Source: Piscinibacter sp047600445 (GTDB lineage: Bacteria > Pseudomonadota > Gammaproteobacteria > Burkholderiales > Burkholderiaceae_C). Taken from it: DNA of 64,000 nt. Each line of letters starts with the position of its first letter. Position 1 is the stretch's first letter. Positions 53,546 through 62,226 of the stretch are shown one piece after another. The notes under the pieces were generated by a model. That model did no database searches. It was not told the DNA's origin and saw only the letters and a list, made by a program, of their open reading frames with translations. The DNA is taken from assembly GCF_047600445.1 (NCBI RefSeq), contig NZ_JASGKT010000002.1:2294001-2358000 (forward strand). The letters are read 5' to 3'. A program made the translations under genes and the position numbers.

Positions 53546-54412
53546 ATGAAAGTCACCAAAGCGATCTTCCCCGTGGCCGGCCTCGGCACCCGTTTCCTTC
53601 CCGCCACGAAGGCTCAACCCAAGGAAATGCTGCCGGTGGTCGACAAGCCGCTGATCCAGTATGCCGTCGAGGAGGCCTATGCCGCCGGCGTGCGCGAGAT
53701 GATCTTCGTGACCGGCCGCCACAAGCGCCCGATCGAGGATCACTTTGACATGACCTTCGAGCTGGAAGTAGCCCTCGAACAGGCGGGAAAGCAGGAATTG
53801 CTCGACGTGGTGCGCAGTGTCAAGCCCGACGACATGGAGTGCATCTACGTGCGCCAGGCCCAGGCGCTGGGCCTGGGCCACGCCGTGCTGTGCGGCCAGC
53901 GCCTGGTGGGCAACGAGCCCTTCGCGGTGCTGCTGGCCGACGACCTGATGGTGGGCGACAAGCCCATCCTGGCGCAGATGACCGAGCAGTTCGCCGAATG
54001 GCGCGCCTCCATCCTCGCGGTGCAGGAGGTGCCGGCCGAGCACACGCGGCGCTACGGCATCGTCGCGGGCACGCCGGTCAACGACCGCATGATGGACGTG
54101 CAGCGCATCGTCGAGAAGCCGGCGCCGGAGGAAGCGCCCTCGCGCCTGGGCGTGGCCGGCCGCTACATCCTCACGCCGGGCGTGTTCCACGAGATCATGA
54201 ACCAGCCGCGCGGCGTGGGCGGCGAGATCCAGCTCACCGACGGCATCGCCGGGCTGCTGCGCCGCGAGAAGGTGTTCGCCTACCGCTACGAGGGCAAGCG
54301 CTACGACTGCGGCAGCAAGGAAGGCTTCCTGCAGGCCAACGTCGAACTGGCGCTCACGCACCCGCAGCTCGGCCCGGGCTTCCGCGAGTACCTGCAGGCG
54401 CTGGCGCTCTGA
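53546..54412 (+). CDS. galU: UTP-glucose-1-phosphate uridylyltransferase
   Basis: A 288-residue nucleotidyltransferase making UDP-glucose for surface polysaccharides and trehalose. The nucleotide loop VAGLGTRFLPATKAQPKEMLPV begins at residue 8. VDKPLIQYAVEEA, GLGHAVLC and LLADDLM follow, and GEIQLTDGIAGLL and the YDCGSKEGFLQANVELAL tail are diagnostic of GalU. Full length. Divergent from the dehydrogenase-like gene, and faces the tusA-like gene with a 9-bp gap. Confidence 0.95.
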   Translation: MKVTKAIFPVAGLGTRFLPATKAQPKEMLPVVDKPLIQYAVEEAYAAGVREMIFVTGRHKRPIEDHFDMTFELEVALEQAGKQELLDVVRSVKPDDMECIYVRQAQALGLGHAVLCGQRLVGNEPFAVLLADDLMVGDKPILAQMTEQFAEWRASILAVQEVPAEHTRRYGIVAGTPVNDRMMDVQRIVEKPAPEEAPSRLGVAGRYILTPGVFHEIMNQPRGVGGEIQLTDGIAGLLRREKVFAYRYEGKRYDCGSKEGFLQANVELALTHPQLGPGFREYLQALAL

Positions 54413-54421
54413 GCGGCGCGC

Positions 54422-54649
54422 TCAGCGCCTTCTCAGGAAGTGCGTGAACTCGTCGTTGGCGGCCGACTGCTCGACGAGTTCGTTGCCCGTCTGCCGCGCG
54501 AAGGCCTGGAAGTCGCGCACCGAACCCGGGTCGGTGGCCACCACCTTGAGGATCTCGCCGCTTTGCATGTCCGCCAGCGCCTTCTTGGCCTTCAGGATGG
54601 GCAGCGGGCAGTTCAGGCCGCGGGTATCGATCTCTTTCTGGGCGTCCAT
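54422..54649 (-). CDS. TusA-family sulfur carrier protein
   Basis: A 75-residue SirA/TusA-like protein, with DTRGLNCPLPILKAKKAL placing the sulfur-carrying Cys at residue 14. These small proteins relay persulfide sulfur for tRNA thiolation, molybdenum cofactor or sulfur metabolism. Start MDAQKEIDTRG at 54649. Position downstream of NUDIX and cysM on the same strand gives a loose sulfur theme. Confidence 0.9.
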   Translation of the reverse strand: MDAQKEIDTRGLNCPLPILKAKKALADMQSGEILKVVATDPGSVRDFQAFARQTGNELVEQSAANDEFTHFLRRR

Positions 54650-54687
54650 GGGGCGTGTCGTGGCTTGGGCGGGGGCGAGGCGCGATT

Positions 54688-55230
54688 CTACGGGCGCGGC
54701 GGCCACTCGATGAACTGGGGTTCGTGCCCCCTGCCGCGCAGCCAGTCGGCCAGCGCGTAGCCGGTGCCGGCCGGCCAGCAACGCAGGTCGCGCGGCGCGA
54801 ACAGCTTGTACTCGGCCAGCTCGGGCGAGAGGCGGATCTCGCCGCGCGCCAGCACGTGGTAGGCGATGATCACCTGGTTCATGCGCTGGAAGTCGTAGAC
54901 GCCGATCAGGTTCACCGCCTCGACCTCGACGGCCGTTTCCTCGGCCACCTCGCGCGCGATGCCGTCGCGCGGCGTCTCGCCCGCCTCCATGAAGCCGGTG
55001 ATCAGCGCGAACATGCGGCCGCTCCAGGCGGCGTTGCGCGCCAGCAGCACCTGGCCGTCGCGGTCGGCCATCTCGACCACCGCGGCGAGCACCGGCGTCG
55101 GGTTGTTCCAGTGCGTCCATTCGCAGGCCGGGCAGCGCAGCCGCTCCTTCGGCCCGCCGTCTTCCTCGCGCGCCAGCCATTGCAGCGGCGTCGCGCACTG
55201 CGGGCAGAACCTGAAGCCCACCGCGCTCAT
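54688..55230 (-). CDS. NUDIX hydrolase with zinc ribbon
   Basis: A 180-residue protein. An N-terminal zinc ribbon has C9-x2-C12 and C33-x2-C36. The NUDIX box GFMEAGETPRDGIAREVAEETAVEV follows, with its Glu residues in place. Zinc ribbon plus NUDIX recalls NudC (NADH pyrophosphatase/deNADding), but it lacks the full NudC N-terminal domain, so the substrate is open. The ATG overlaps the cysM stop (ATGA), so translation is coupled. Confidence 0.85.
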   Translation of the reverse strand: MSAVGFRFCPQCATPLQWLAREEDGGPKERLRCPACEWTHWNNPTPVLAAVVEMADRDGQVLLARNAAWSGRMFALITGFMEAGETPRDGIAREVAEETAVEVEAVNLIGVYDFQRMNQVIIAYHVLARGEIRLSPELAEYKLFAPRDLRCWPAGTGYALADWLRGRGHEPQFIEWPPRP

Positions 55231-56144
55231 GCCGGGAACACCCCGGTGGAGAGGTAGCGGTCGCCGCGGTCGCAGACGATGAAGACGATGGTCGCGTTCT
55301 CCACCCGCTGCGCGAGCTGCAGCGCCACCCAGCAGGCGCCGGCCGCCGAGATGCCGGCGAACAGGCCCTCCTCGCGCGCCAGGCGGCGCGCCATCTCCTC
55401 GGCGTCGGCCTGGCTGACCGACACCGTCTCGTCGATCCAGGCCGGGTCGTAGATCTTCGGCAGGTATTCCTCGGGCCACTTGCGGATGCCGGGGATGCGC
55501 GAGCCCTCGCTGGGCTGCGCGCCGATCACGCGCACCGCCGGGTTGCGCTCCTTCAGGAAGCGCGAGGTGCCGGTGATGCTGCCGGTGGTGCCCATCGCGC
55601 TGACGAAGTGCGTGACGCGCCCGGCCGTGTCGCGCCAGATCTCCGGGCCGGTGGTCTCGTAGTGGATGCGCGGGTTGTCGGGGTTGGCGAACTGGTCGAG
55701 CACGCGGCCCTTGCCCTCGCGCTGCATGCGCTCGGCGAGGTCGCGCGCGTACTCCATGCCGCCCGAGCGCGGCGTCAGGATCAGCTCGGCGCCGAACGCC
55801 TTCATGGCCTGCGCGCGCTCGATCGACAGATCCTCCGGCATGATCAGCAGCATGCGGTAGCCGCGCATCGCCGCGGCCATCGCCAGCGCGATGCCGGTGT
55901 TGCCCGAGGTGGCCTCGATCAGCGTGTCGCCCGGGCGGATCTCGCCGCGCTCCTCGGCGCGCTTGATCATGCTGATGGCCGGGCGGTCCTTCACCGAGCC
56001 GGCCGGGTTGTTGCCTTCGAGCTTGCCGAGCACGACGTTGCCGCGGCGCTCGTTGTCCGCGCCGGGCAGGCGCACCAGGCGCACCAGCGGCGTGTTGCCG
56101 ATCACGTCTTCCAGCGTCGGGTAGCGGGGGGCTTGGTCGCTCAC
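55227..56144 (-). CDS. cysM: cysteine synthase B
   Basis: A 305-residue PLP enzyme that makes cysteine from O-acetylserine and sulfide or thiosulfate. GNNPAGSVKDRP contains the PLP Lys52, and EATSGNTGIALA and SAMGTTGSITGTSRFLKE are the substrate and phosphate loops. The MPEDLSIERAQAMKAFGAEL region is CysM-like. GTG at 56144 was chosen because GAGGAG lies six to seven bases upstream; ATG 56165 would bury that site in the coding region. Supplies the last step of the sulfate pathway encoded at 0.9-7.7 kb. Confidence 0.92.
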   Translation of the reverse strand: MSDQAPRYPTLEDVIGNTPLVRLVRLPGADNERRGNVVLGKLEGNNPAGSVKDRPAISMIKRAEERGEIRPGDTLIEATSGNTGIALAMAAAMRGYRMLLIMPEDLSIERAQAMKAFGAELILTPRSGGMEYARDLAERMQREGKGRVLDQFANPDNPRIHYETTGPEIWRDTAGRVTHFVSAMGTTGSITGTSRFLKERNPAVRVIGAQPSEGSRIPGIRKWPEEYLPKIYDPAWIDETVSVSQADAEEMARRLAREEGLFAGISAAGACWVALQLAQRVENATIVFIVCDRGDRYLSTGVFPA

Positions 56145-56239
56145 GGGTTTCTCCTCGCGGCGCATTGTCGCAGCGCGACGCGGGCCACGCAGGGTGCGTG
56201 ACATAATCCGCCGCCCTTGTCGCTGCGGCAAGCGCCCCT

Positions 56240-56324
56240 GCCCCGGTGGTGAAACTGGTAGACACGCGGGACTCAAAATCCCGTTCCGCAAGGAGTGTCG
56301 GTTCGATTCCGACCCGGGGCACCA
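56240..56324 (+). tRNA. tRNA-Leu (anticodon CAA), CCA encoded
   Basis: An 85-nt class II tRNA. Acceptor GCCCCGG pairs with CCGGGGC, the D-arm carries GGTGGTGAAACTGGTAGAC, the anticodon arm CGGGACTCAAAATCCCG has CAA, there is a long variable arm, and T-arm GTCGG-TTCGATT-CCGAC, A73 and CCA complete it. CATAAT at 56202-56207 could be the -10 box. Confidence 0.96.
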
Positions 56325-56346
56325 CCCACTCCCAGGCTGCGTTTTC

Positions 56347-56934
56347 ATGCCCCCTCTGCCTCCGATCACCCAGGCGCTGCTGCTCGTCAACGTGGCGATG
56401 TTCTGCCTGCAGCTCTTCCTCGGCGGCTGGCTCGAGCGCGTGCTGGCGCTGTGGCCGCTGGGCTACGGCTTCCTGCCCTGGCAGGTGGTGTCGTATGCCT
56501 TCCTGCACGGCAGCGTCGGCCACCTGTTCTTCAACATGCTCGGGCTGTGGATGTTCGGCTCCGAACTGGAGCGGCTGTGGGGCGGCAGGCGCTACCTGCA
56601 GTTCTACTTCGCCAGCGTGCTGACGGCCGCGCTGACGCAGCTCGTGGTGGGCCTGCTGGTCGGCGGCGCGCCGACGGTGGGCGCCTCCGGCGGCCTGTTC
56701 GGCCTGCTGCTGGCCTTCGGCATGATGTTCCCGAACCGCACCATCATGCCGCTGTTCCCACCCATCCCGATGAAGGCCAAGACCTTCGTGATGGTGTTCG
56801 GCGGGCTCGAGCTGCTGTTCGGCGTCACCGGCACGGCCTCGGGCGTGGCGCACTTCGCGCACCTGGGCGGCATGCTGGGTGGCTTCCTGATGATCCGCTA
56901 CTGGCGCGGCCAGCCGCCGTTCGGGCGGCGCTGA
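56347..56934 (+). CDS. rhomboid-family intramembrane serine protease
   Basis: A 195-residue membrane protein with six helices, the basic rhomboid layout. The catalytic Ser114 is in VGASGGLFG and the catalytic His172 in HFAHLGGMLGG; the HGSVGHLFFNMLGLWMFG stretch in helix 2 is the conserved H-x3-H-x3-N region. Begins 22 bp after tRNA-Leu, and may share its transcript. Substrate unknown. Confidence 0.92.
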   Translation: MPPLPPITQALLLVNVAMFCLQLFLGGWLERVLALWPLGYGFLPWQVVSYAFLHGSVGHLFFNMLGLWMFGSELERLWGGRRYLQFYFASVLTAALTQLVVGLLVGGAPTVGASGGLFGLLLAFGMMFPNRTIMPLFPPIPMKAKTFVMVFGGLELLFGVTGTASGVAHFAHLGGMLGGFLMIRYWRGQPPFGRR

Positions 56935-56942
56935 AGCAGCAC

Positions 56943-57845
56943 TCAGGCGCGCAGGCCCGATTCGACGCTCGGGTGGCGCAGGCGCACGCGCAGTTCGCGC
57001 TTGAGCCGCGTGTTGTCGAGGCGGCGCGATTCACCCAGGAAGCTCAGTTGCAGCGGCGACAAGCGTTCGCGGGCTTCGCTGCGCGTGATGCGCGGCGGCC
57101 GCGGCAGGCCGCACAGGTCGGCCGCGAGGTCGAAGTAGTCGCCCATCTTCAGCTCGCTGTCGTCGCTGGCGTGCAGCACGCGCTGCGGCCGCCCGCGGTG
57201 CAGCGCGGCGACGCAGGCGCGCGCCAGGTCGTCGGCGTGGATGTGGTTGGTGTAGACGTCTTCCCCGGCCGCCAGCACCGGCGTGCCGCGCGCCAGGCGC
57301 TCGCGCGGGTGGCCGCCGGGCCGGTCGGCGGCGTAGATGCCGGGGACGCGCAGGATGCTCACCGGCGTGCCGGTGCGCCGGCCGAAGACGCGCAGCCGCT
57401 GCTCGGCGTCGACACGCCGGCGCGCGCGCCCGGTGGCCGGCGCCACGCGGCGCGTCTCGTCGAAACGCGCGCCGCCGCAGTCGCCGTACACACCCGTCGT
57501 GCTGGCGTAGACGATGCGCCGCACGCCACCGCGGCGCGCCAGCGCGGCGAGCAGGTGCGCGGTGCGCGGGTCGCCCTGGCCTTGCGCGGGCGGCGGCGCG
57601 AGGTGCAGCACCGCGTCGGCCAGGCCGGCGGCGCGCTGCAGCGTGGCGGGCTGGTCCAGGTCGGCCAGCAGCGGCACGATGCCGGCGGCGCGCAGCTCGG
57701 CGATGCGCCCGGCGCCGGTGGTGATCGCGAGCAGCCGCCAGCGCCCGCGCAGCAGCCGCGCGACGCGCGCGCCGATGTCGCCGCAGCCGACGATCAGCAG
57801 CGTCGGGCGCTTGCGCGGCGCCAGGGGCGGACAGGCCAGGGTCAT
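56943..57845 (-). CDS. NAD-dependent epimerase/dehydratase-like protein
   Basis: A 300-residue Rossmann protein. LLIVGCGDIGARVARLL near residue 20 is the dinucleotide loop. YASTTGVYGD carries the Thr/Tyr of an extended SDR but lacks the usual YxxxK spacing, as in the YeeZ/atypical SDR group. ILRVPGIYA and the NHIHADDLARACVAAL segment follow. Start at ATG 57845; a GTG at 57860 is possible. It converges on rhomboid and is divergent from the flavoreductase. Probable role in nucleotide-sugar or unknown metabolism. Confidence 0.8.
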   Translation of the reverse strand: MTLACPPLAPRKRPTLLIVGCGDIGARVARLLRGRWRLLAITTGAGRIAELRAAGIVPLLADLDQPATLQRAAGLADAVLHLAPPPAQGQGDPRTAHLLAALARRGGVRRIVYASTTGVYGDCGGARFDETRRVAPATGRARRRVDAEQRLRVFGRRTGTPVSILRVPGIYAADRPGGHPRERLARGTPVLAAGEDVYTNHIHADDLARACVAALHRGRPQRVLHASDDSELKMGDYFDLAADLCGLPRPPRITRSEARERLSPLQLSFLGESRRLDNTRLKRELRVRLRHPSVESGLRA

Positions 57846-57898
57846 GGGAGGCCGGGGCACAATCCCGGATTGCTCGTGTCCCCGCCAGTCTAAGACCC

Positions 57899-58942
57899 AT
57901 GCCCTTCACCGTGACCGTGCAGCCCAGCGGCCGCAGCTTCAGCGTCGAGCGCGACGAGCCCATCCTCCACGCCGCGATCGCCGCCGGCGTCGGCCTGCCC
58001 TACGGCTGCAAGGACGGCGCGTGCAGCTCGTGCAAGTGCCGCCTGCTCGAAGGCCGCGTGATCCACGGCGCGCACCAGGCCAAGGCCTTGTCGGCCGACG
58101 AAGAAGCCGCCGGCTTCGTGCTGACCTGCTGCGCCGCGCCGCAGACCGACGTGGTGATCGAGGCGCGCACCGTGCCCGGCGCGGGAGAGTTCCCGGTGCG
58201 CAAGATGCCGGCGCGGGTGCTGTCCATCGACCGGCCCGCGCCCGACGTGGCGCTGCTGACGCTGCAACTGCCGGCCAACGAGGTGCTGCGCTACCACGCC
58301 GGCCAGTACGTCGAGTTCATCCTGCGCGACGGCGCGCGGCGCAGCTACTCGATGGCCGGCGCGCCGCACGCGCAGACCGACAAGCCGTCCATCGAGCTGC
58401 ACATCCGCCACATGCCCGGCGGCCTGTTCACCGACCACGTCTTCGGCGCGATGAAGGAGAAGGAGATCCTGCGCATCGAAGGCCCGTTCGGCAGCTTCTT
58501 CCTGCGCGAGGACAGCGACAAGCCCGTCGTGCTGCTGGCCTCGGGCACCGGCTTCGCGCCGATCAAGGCGATGATCGAACACATCGAGCACAAGGCCATC
58601 ACGCGGCCGGTGGCGCTGTACTGGGGCTGCCGCGGCCGCGCCGATCTCTACCTGCACGACTGGGCCGAGGCCGCCGCGGCGCGGCTGCCGAACCTGCGCT
58701 ACGTGCCGGTGCTCTCGGAGCCGAAGCCGGACGACGGCTGGAGCGGCCGCACCGGCTTCGTGCACCAGGCGGTGATGGCCGACCTGCCCGATCTGTCGGG
58801 CCACCAGGTCTATGCCTGCGGCGCGCCGGCGATGGTCGACGCGGCGCAGCGCGACTTCGTCGCTCGCTGCGGCCTGCCGGCCGACGAGTTCTACGCGGAC
58901 AGTTTTACTTCGGAGGCGGACAAGCATGGCCCGACGGCGTGA
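57899..58942 (+). CDS. 2Fe-2S ferredoxin-flavin reductase (AscD/CDP-glucoseen reductase-like)
   Basis: A 347-residue modular reductase. The N-terminal plant-type [2Fe-2S] ferredoxin domain has YGCKDGACSSCKCRLLEG and LTCC. An FNR-type FAD domain (RRSYSMAGAP) and NAD domain (LLASGTGFAPIKAMIEH, YACGAPAMVDAA) follow. The family includes CDP-6-deoxy-delta-3,4-glucoseen reductase and oxygenase electron-transfer components. No sugar or oxygenase partner is adjacent, so the acceptor is unknown. It overlaps the next gene by 17 bp. Confidence 0.88.
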   Translation: MPFTVTVQPSGRSFSVERDEPILHAAIAAGVGLPYGCKDGACSSCKCRLLEGRVIHGAHQAKALSADEEAAGFVLTCCAAPQTDVVIEARTVPGAGEFPVRKMPARVLSIDRPAPDVALLTLQLPANEVLRYHAGQYVEFILRDGARRSYSMAGAPHAQTDKPSIELHIRHMPGGLFTDHVFGAMKEKEILRIEGPFGSFFLREDSDKPVVLLASGTGFAPIKAMIEHIEHKAITRPVALYWGCRGRADLYLHDWAEAAAARLPNLRYVPVLSEPKPDDGWSGRTGFVHQAVMADLPDLSGHQVYACGAPAMVDAAQRDFVARCGLPADEFYADSFTSEADKHGPTA

Positions 58943-59900
58943 CCTTCTTTCCCTCGCGCTCGCCGCGCTCGCGGCGCCGGCGTTCGCACAAAGCCCCAAG
59001 CCGATCCGTCTGATCGTGCCCTACCCGCCCGGCGGGCCGCTGGACATCGTCGCGCGGGCGCTGGCCGACAAGGTGAAGGACAGCCTGGGCGTCGTGATCG
59101 TCGAGAACAAGCCCGGCGCGGGCGGCAACCTGGGCGCCGACCTGGCCGCCAAGGCCGCGCCCGACGGATCGACCCTCGTGATGGGCGCGGTGGCCACGCA
59201 CGCCATCAACCCCTGGCTGTACGCGCGCATCCCCTACGACCCGATCCGCGACTTCACGCCCATCACTGGCGTGGCGCAGGTACCCAACGTGCTGGTGATG
59301 AACCCGCAGGCGGCCGACCGCCACGGCGTGAAGAACGTGGCCGACCTGGTGGCCTTCGCGAAGAAGAACCCCGGGCTGCTCAACTACGGCTCGGGCGGCA
59401 ACGGCAGCGCCGGGCACCTGGCCGGCGAGATGTTCAAGGCGCAGGCCGGCGTGTTCATGGTGCACATCCCCTATGCCGGCGGCAACCCGGCGCAGCTCGC
59501 GCTGCTGGCGGGCCAAGTCGACCTGAACTTCGACAACCTCGCCTCGGCCTCGGCCAACATCAAGGCCGGCAAGCTGCGCGCGCTGGCCGTCACCACCGCG
59601 AAGCGCGCGGCCGCCGTGCCCGAGCTGCCCGCCATCGCCGAGAGCGGCGGCACGCTGGCCGGCTTCGACATCCACACCTGGTTCGGCCTGTTCGGGCCGG
59701 CCGGGCTGCCGGCCGAAGCGACGCAGCGGCTGAACAAGGCCTTCGTCGACGCGCTCGGCTCGAACGAGCTGAAGGCGCGCCTGGGCACGCTGATGGCCGA
59801 GGCGATGCCGACCACGCCGGAGCAGTTCGGCGCGTTCGTCCGGGCCGAGTTGGCGAAGTACGAGGGCGTGGTGAAACGAAGCGGTGCCAGAATCGACTGA
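58926..59900 (+). CDS. Bug/TctC-family tripartite tricarboxylate binding protein
   Basis: A 324-residue periplasmic binding protein with a signal ending AFAQ. IRLIVPYPPGGPLDIVAR opens the mature protein, then VENKPGAGGNLGADLAAKAAPDGSTLVMG, PYAGGNPAQLALLAGQVD and WFGLFGPAGLPAE, all typical Bug motifs. Such proteins bind carboxylates and are greatly expanded in Burkholderiales, usually without linked permeases, as here. Substrate unknown. Confidence 0.92.
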   Translation: MARRRDLLSLALAALAAPAFAQSPKPIRLIVPYPPGGPLDIVARALADKVKDSLGVVIVENKPGAGGNLGADLAAKAAPDGSTLVMGAVATHAINPWLYARIPYDPIRDFTPITGVAQVPNVLVMNPQAADRHGVKNVADLVAFAKKNPGLLNYGSGGNGSAGHLAGEMFKAQAGVFMVHIPYAGGNPAQLALLAGQVDLNFDNLASASANIKAGKLRALAVTTAKRAAAVPELPAIAESGGTLAGFDIHTWFGLFGPAGLPAEATQRLNKAFVDALGSNELKARLGTLMAEAMPTTPEQFGAFVRAELAKYEGVVKRSGARID

Positions 59901-59970
59901 ACCCACACGCGACATAATCGCGCGCTTTTTCCTCACGCAACCCTTCTTCCGTTCCGAGCGCCGCATCATC

Positions 59971-60558
59971 ATGGTGAAGCACCCCGCCGTCGTCGTCCTG
60001 TGCGCCTGGCTGCTGACGGCCTGCGTCCAGGCCCCCACCCAGCCGCCGGCGACGGTGCGCATCTGCGACGACAAGGGCTGCTCCGACCGGCCGCGCGACA
60101 GCGCCGGCTTCGACCCCGCCCACGACGACAAGCCCGAGGAAACGCGCCGCCTGGCCGCGCTGGCCGACATCGCCGCCAAGGACCCGCGCGCCGCCTTCGA
60201 CCTCGGCATGCGCTTCCTGCGCGGCGACGGCGTGCGCCAGGACAGCCACCAGGCGATCCGCTGGCTGCGCCAGGCCGGCGAACGCGGCGAGCTGCGCGCC
60301 CAGGCGGCGCTCGGCCGCATCTACCTCAGCGGCCTGCAGGAGATGGGCTCCGACCCGGCCGAGGCCGAGCGCTGGCTGTCCATCGCGGCCGAGCGCGGCG
60401 ACAAGGAATCCGCCAGGCTGCTGCCCGAGGCCACGCAGGCCAGGAAGAGCGAGCAGGCCCGCTACCGCGTGCGCGAAGAGCGGCGCAAGGACGTCGCGTG
60501 GTACGGCCTGTACCCGTACTACTGGGTCTGGCGCGCGGACCGCTGGTTTCTGTACTGA
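59971..60558 (+). CDS. Sel1-repeat lipoprotein
   Basis: A 195-residue lipoprotein (signal ends LLTACVQ). Residues 70-150 contain two to three Sel1-like repeats (AAFDLGMRFLRGDGVRQDSHQAIRWLRQAGERGELRAQAALGRIYLSG). The C-terminus is rich in Tyr and Trp. CATAAT at 59913-59918 is a plausible -10. Precedes a CsgG-like lipoprotein gene by 27 bp, so the pair may work in the envelope; function unknown. Confidence 0.8.
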   Translation: MVKHPAVVVLCAWLLTACVQAPTQPPATVRICDDKGCSDRPRDSAGFDPAHDDKPEETRRLAALADIAAKDPRAAFDLGMRFLRGDGVRQDSHQAIRWLRQAGERGELRAQAALGRIYLSGLQEMGSDPAEAERWLSIAAERGDKESARLLPEATQARKSEQARYRVREERRKDVAWYGLYPYYWVWRADRWFLY

Positions 60559-60585
60559 TCTTTCCACCCCCACCGACGGCAACCC

Positions 60586-61419
60586 ATGAAGAAACTGTCT
60601 CACCACTCCCGCTGGACCGCCCTGGCCGCCACGCTGGCCCTGGCGGGCTGCGTCACCCCCGGCGGCGGCGGCCTGCTGTCCACCGGCTCCAACGCCACGG
60701 AGTCGCGCGGCGCCGCCGCCGGCGGCACCAGCACCAACGCCAACAGCAACCTGGAGCGCTGCAGCGCGCCGCTGGGCACGCTGGCGGTGGACGACGGCCG
60801 CGGCAAGGAGTGGTACGCCAGCTTCGGCCAGGCCACGCAGGTGACCTCCATCGAGCCGCTGCTGCGCCTGGCGGTGCAGCAGTCGAACTGCTTCGTGATC
60901 ACCTCCATCGGCAACAACCGCATGGAAGGCAAGATCTCCGCGATCACCGACAAGCAGCGCAACTCCGGCGAGTTCCGCGCCGGCTCGCGCCAGGAGAAGG
61001 GCCAGCGCGTCGCGGCCGACTACTACCTGGAGCCGCAGATCATCATCAACAACGATTCCACCGGCAAGGTCGCCGCCGGGCTGGGCGGGCTGATCGGGCG
61101 CGGCTTCGGCGCCGTCGCCGGCTCGCTGGAGAGCAAGGTCTCGGTGGTCACGCTGACGCTGATGGACATCCGATCGGGCGTGCAGATCGGCATCTCGGAA
61201 GGCAACGCCACCGCCACCAACTTCGGCGCCGCGCTGGGCGCCTTCGGCGGCGGCGCGGCGGGCGGCCTGAGCGGCTTCTCGCGCACGCCGGAAGGCAAGG
61301 CGACGGTGGCCGCCTTCATGGACGCCTACAACAACATGGTCGTCTCGCTGCGCAACTACAAGGCGCAGGAGGTCAAGGGCGGCCTGGGCAAGGGCGGCGC
61401 GCTGAAGGTCGGCAACTGA
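60586..61419 (+). CDS. CsgG/HfaB-like outer-membrane lipoprotein
   Basis: A 277-residue lipoprotein (LALAGCVTPGGGG). The mature protein has a CsgG-type core: LGTLAVDD, SIEPLLRLAVQQSNCFVITS, RVAADYYLEPQIIIN, and a Gly-rich segment (GLGGLIGRGFGAVAG) before VSVVTLTLMDIRSGVQIGISEGNA. CsgG-family proteins form secretion pores or periplasmic assemblies; stand-alone versions are common and unassigned. No curli genes are adjacent. Confidence 0.72.
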   Translation: MKKLSHHSRWTALAATLALAGCVTPGGGGLLSTGSNATESRGAAAGGTSTNANSNLERCSAPLGTLAVDDGRGKEWYASFGQATQVTSIEPLLRLAVQQSNCFVITSIGNNRMEGKISAITDKQRNSGEFRAGSRQEKGQRVAADYYLEPQIIINNDSTGKVAAGLGGLIGRGFGAVAGSLESKVSVVTLTLMDIRSGVQIGISEGNATATNFGAALGAFGGGAAGGLSGFSRTPEGKATVAAFMDAYNNMVVSLRNYKAQEVKGGLGKGGALKVGN

Positions 61420-61447
61420 ACGGGCGGGCGGCGCTCCCGCCCTCCGA

Positions 61448-61478
61448 ACGAAGGCTCCCTCGCGGAGCCTTCGTCGTT
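61448..61478. terminator. bidirectional terminator between convergent genes
   Basis: Perfect 11-bp stem ACGAAGGCTCC / GGAGCCTTCGT with a 5-nt loop, placed between the CsgG-like gene and livF. The plus side is followed by CGTTT; the minus side is only moderately T-rich. Confidence 0.75.
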
Positions 61479-61500
61479 TCGGGCCCGTCCAAAGGCGGCG

Positions 61501-62214
61501 TCACTCGCCCAGGTAGGCCGCGCGCACCTTCGGATCGGCCAGCAGCGCCTTGGCGTCGCCGCTCATCGTGACCTCGCCGGAATCCATCACGTAGCCGCGG
61601 TCGGCCAGCGCCAGCGCGCGACTGGCGTTCTGCTCGACCAGCAGGATCGTCGTGCCGCGGCCGTGGATGTCGGCCACCACCTCGAAGATCTTGTCGACCA
61701 TGATGGGGCTCAGGCCCATCGAGGGCTCGTCGAGCAGCAGCACCTTGGGCCGGGCCATCAGCGCGCGGCCCATCGCCAGCATCTGCTGCTCGCCGCCGCT
61801 CATCGTGCCGGCGAGCTGGTTGCGGCGCTCCTTCAGGCGCGGGAAGATGCCGAACACCTTGTCGATGTCGGCCTCGATCTCGCGGTCGTTGCGCACGAAG
61901 GCGCCCATCAGCAGGTTCTCGGTGATGGTCATGCGCGTGAAGGTGCCGCGCCCCTCGGGCACCATCACCAGGCCCTGCTTGACCAGGTCCCAGGCGCCCT
62001 GGCCCTTGATGCTGCGGCCCATGAACTTGATCTCGCCGGCGGCCACCGGTTGCAGCCCGGTGATGGCCTTCAGCGTGGTGGTCTTGCCGGCGCCGTTGGC
62101 GCCGATCAGGCTGACCAGCTCGCCTTCCTGCACCTCGAACGATACGCCCTTGACGGCCTGGATGCCGCCGTAGGCCACCTTCAGGCCGCTGACTTCGAGC
62201 AACGTGTTCGCCAT
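61501..62214 (-). CDS. livF: branched-chain amino acid ABC transporter ATPase
   Basis: A 237-residue ABC ATPase. Walker A GANGAGKTT, the signature MSGGEQQMLAMGRALM and Walker B VLLLDEPSMGL match LivF, whose P-loop and SPIMVDKIFEVV region distinguish it from LivG. It powers uptake of branched-chain or related amino acids with LivG, LivH, LivM and LivK. 12 bp downstream of livG in the same transcription unit. Confidence 0.93.
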   Translation of the reverse strand: MANTLLEVSGLKVAYGGIQAVKGVSFEVQEGELVSLIGANGAGKTTTLKAITGLQPVAAGEIKFMGRSIKGQGAWDLVKQGLVMVPEGRGTFTRMTITENLLMGAFVRNDREIEADIDKVFGIFPRLKERRNQLAGTMSGGEQQMLAMGRALMARPKVLLLDEPSMGLSPIMVDKIFEVVADIHGRGTTILLVEQNASRALALADRGYVMDSGEVTMSGDAKALLADPKVRAAYLGE

Positions 62215-62226
62215 GTGTCCTGCCCC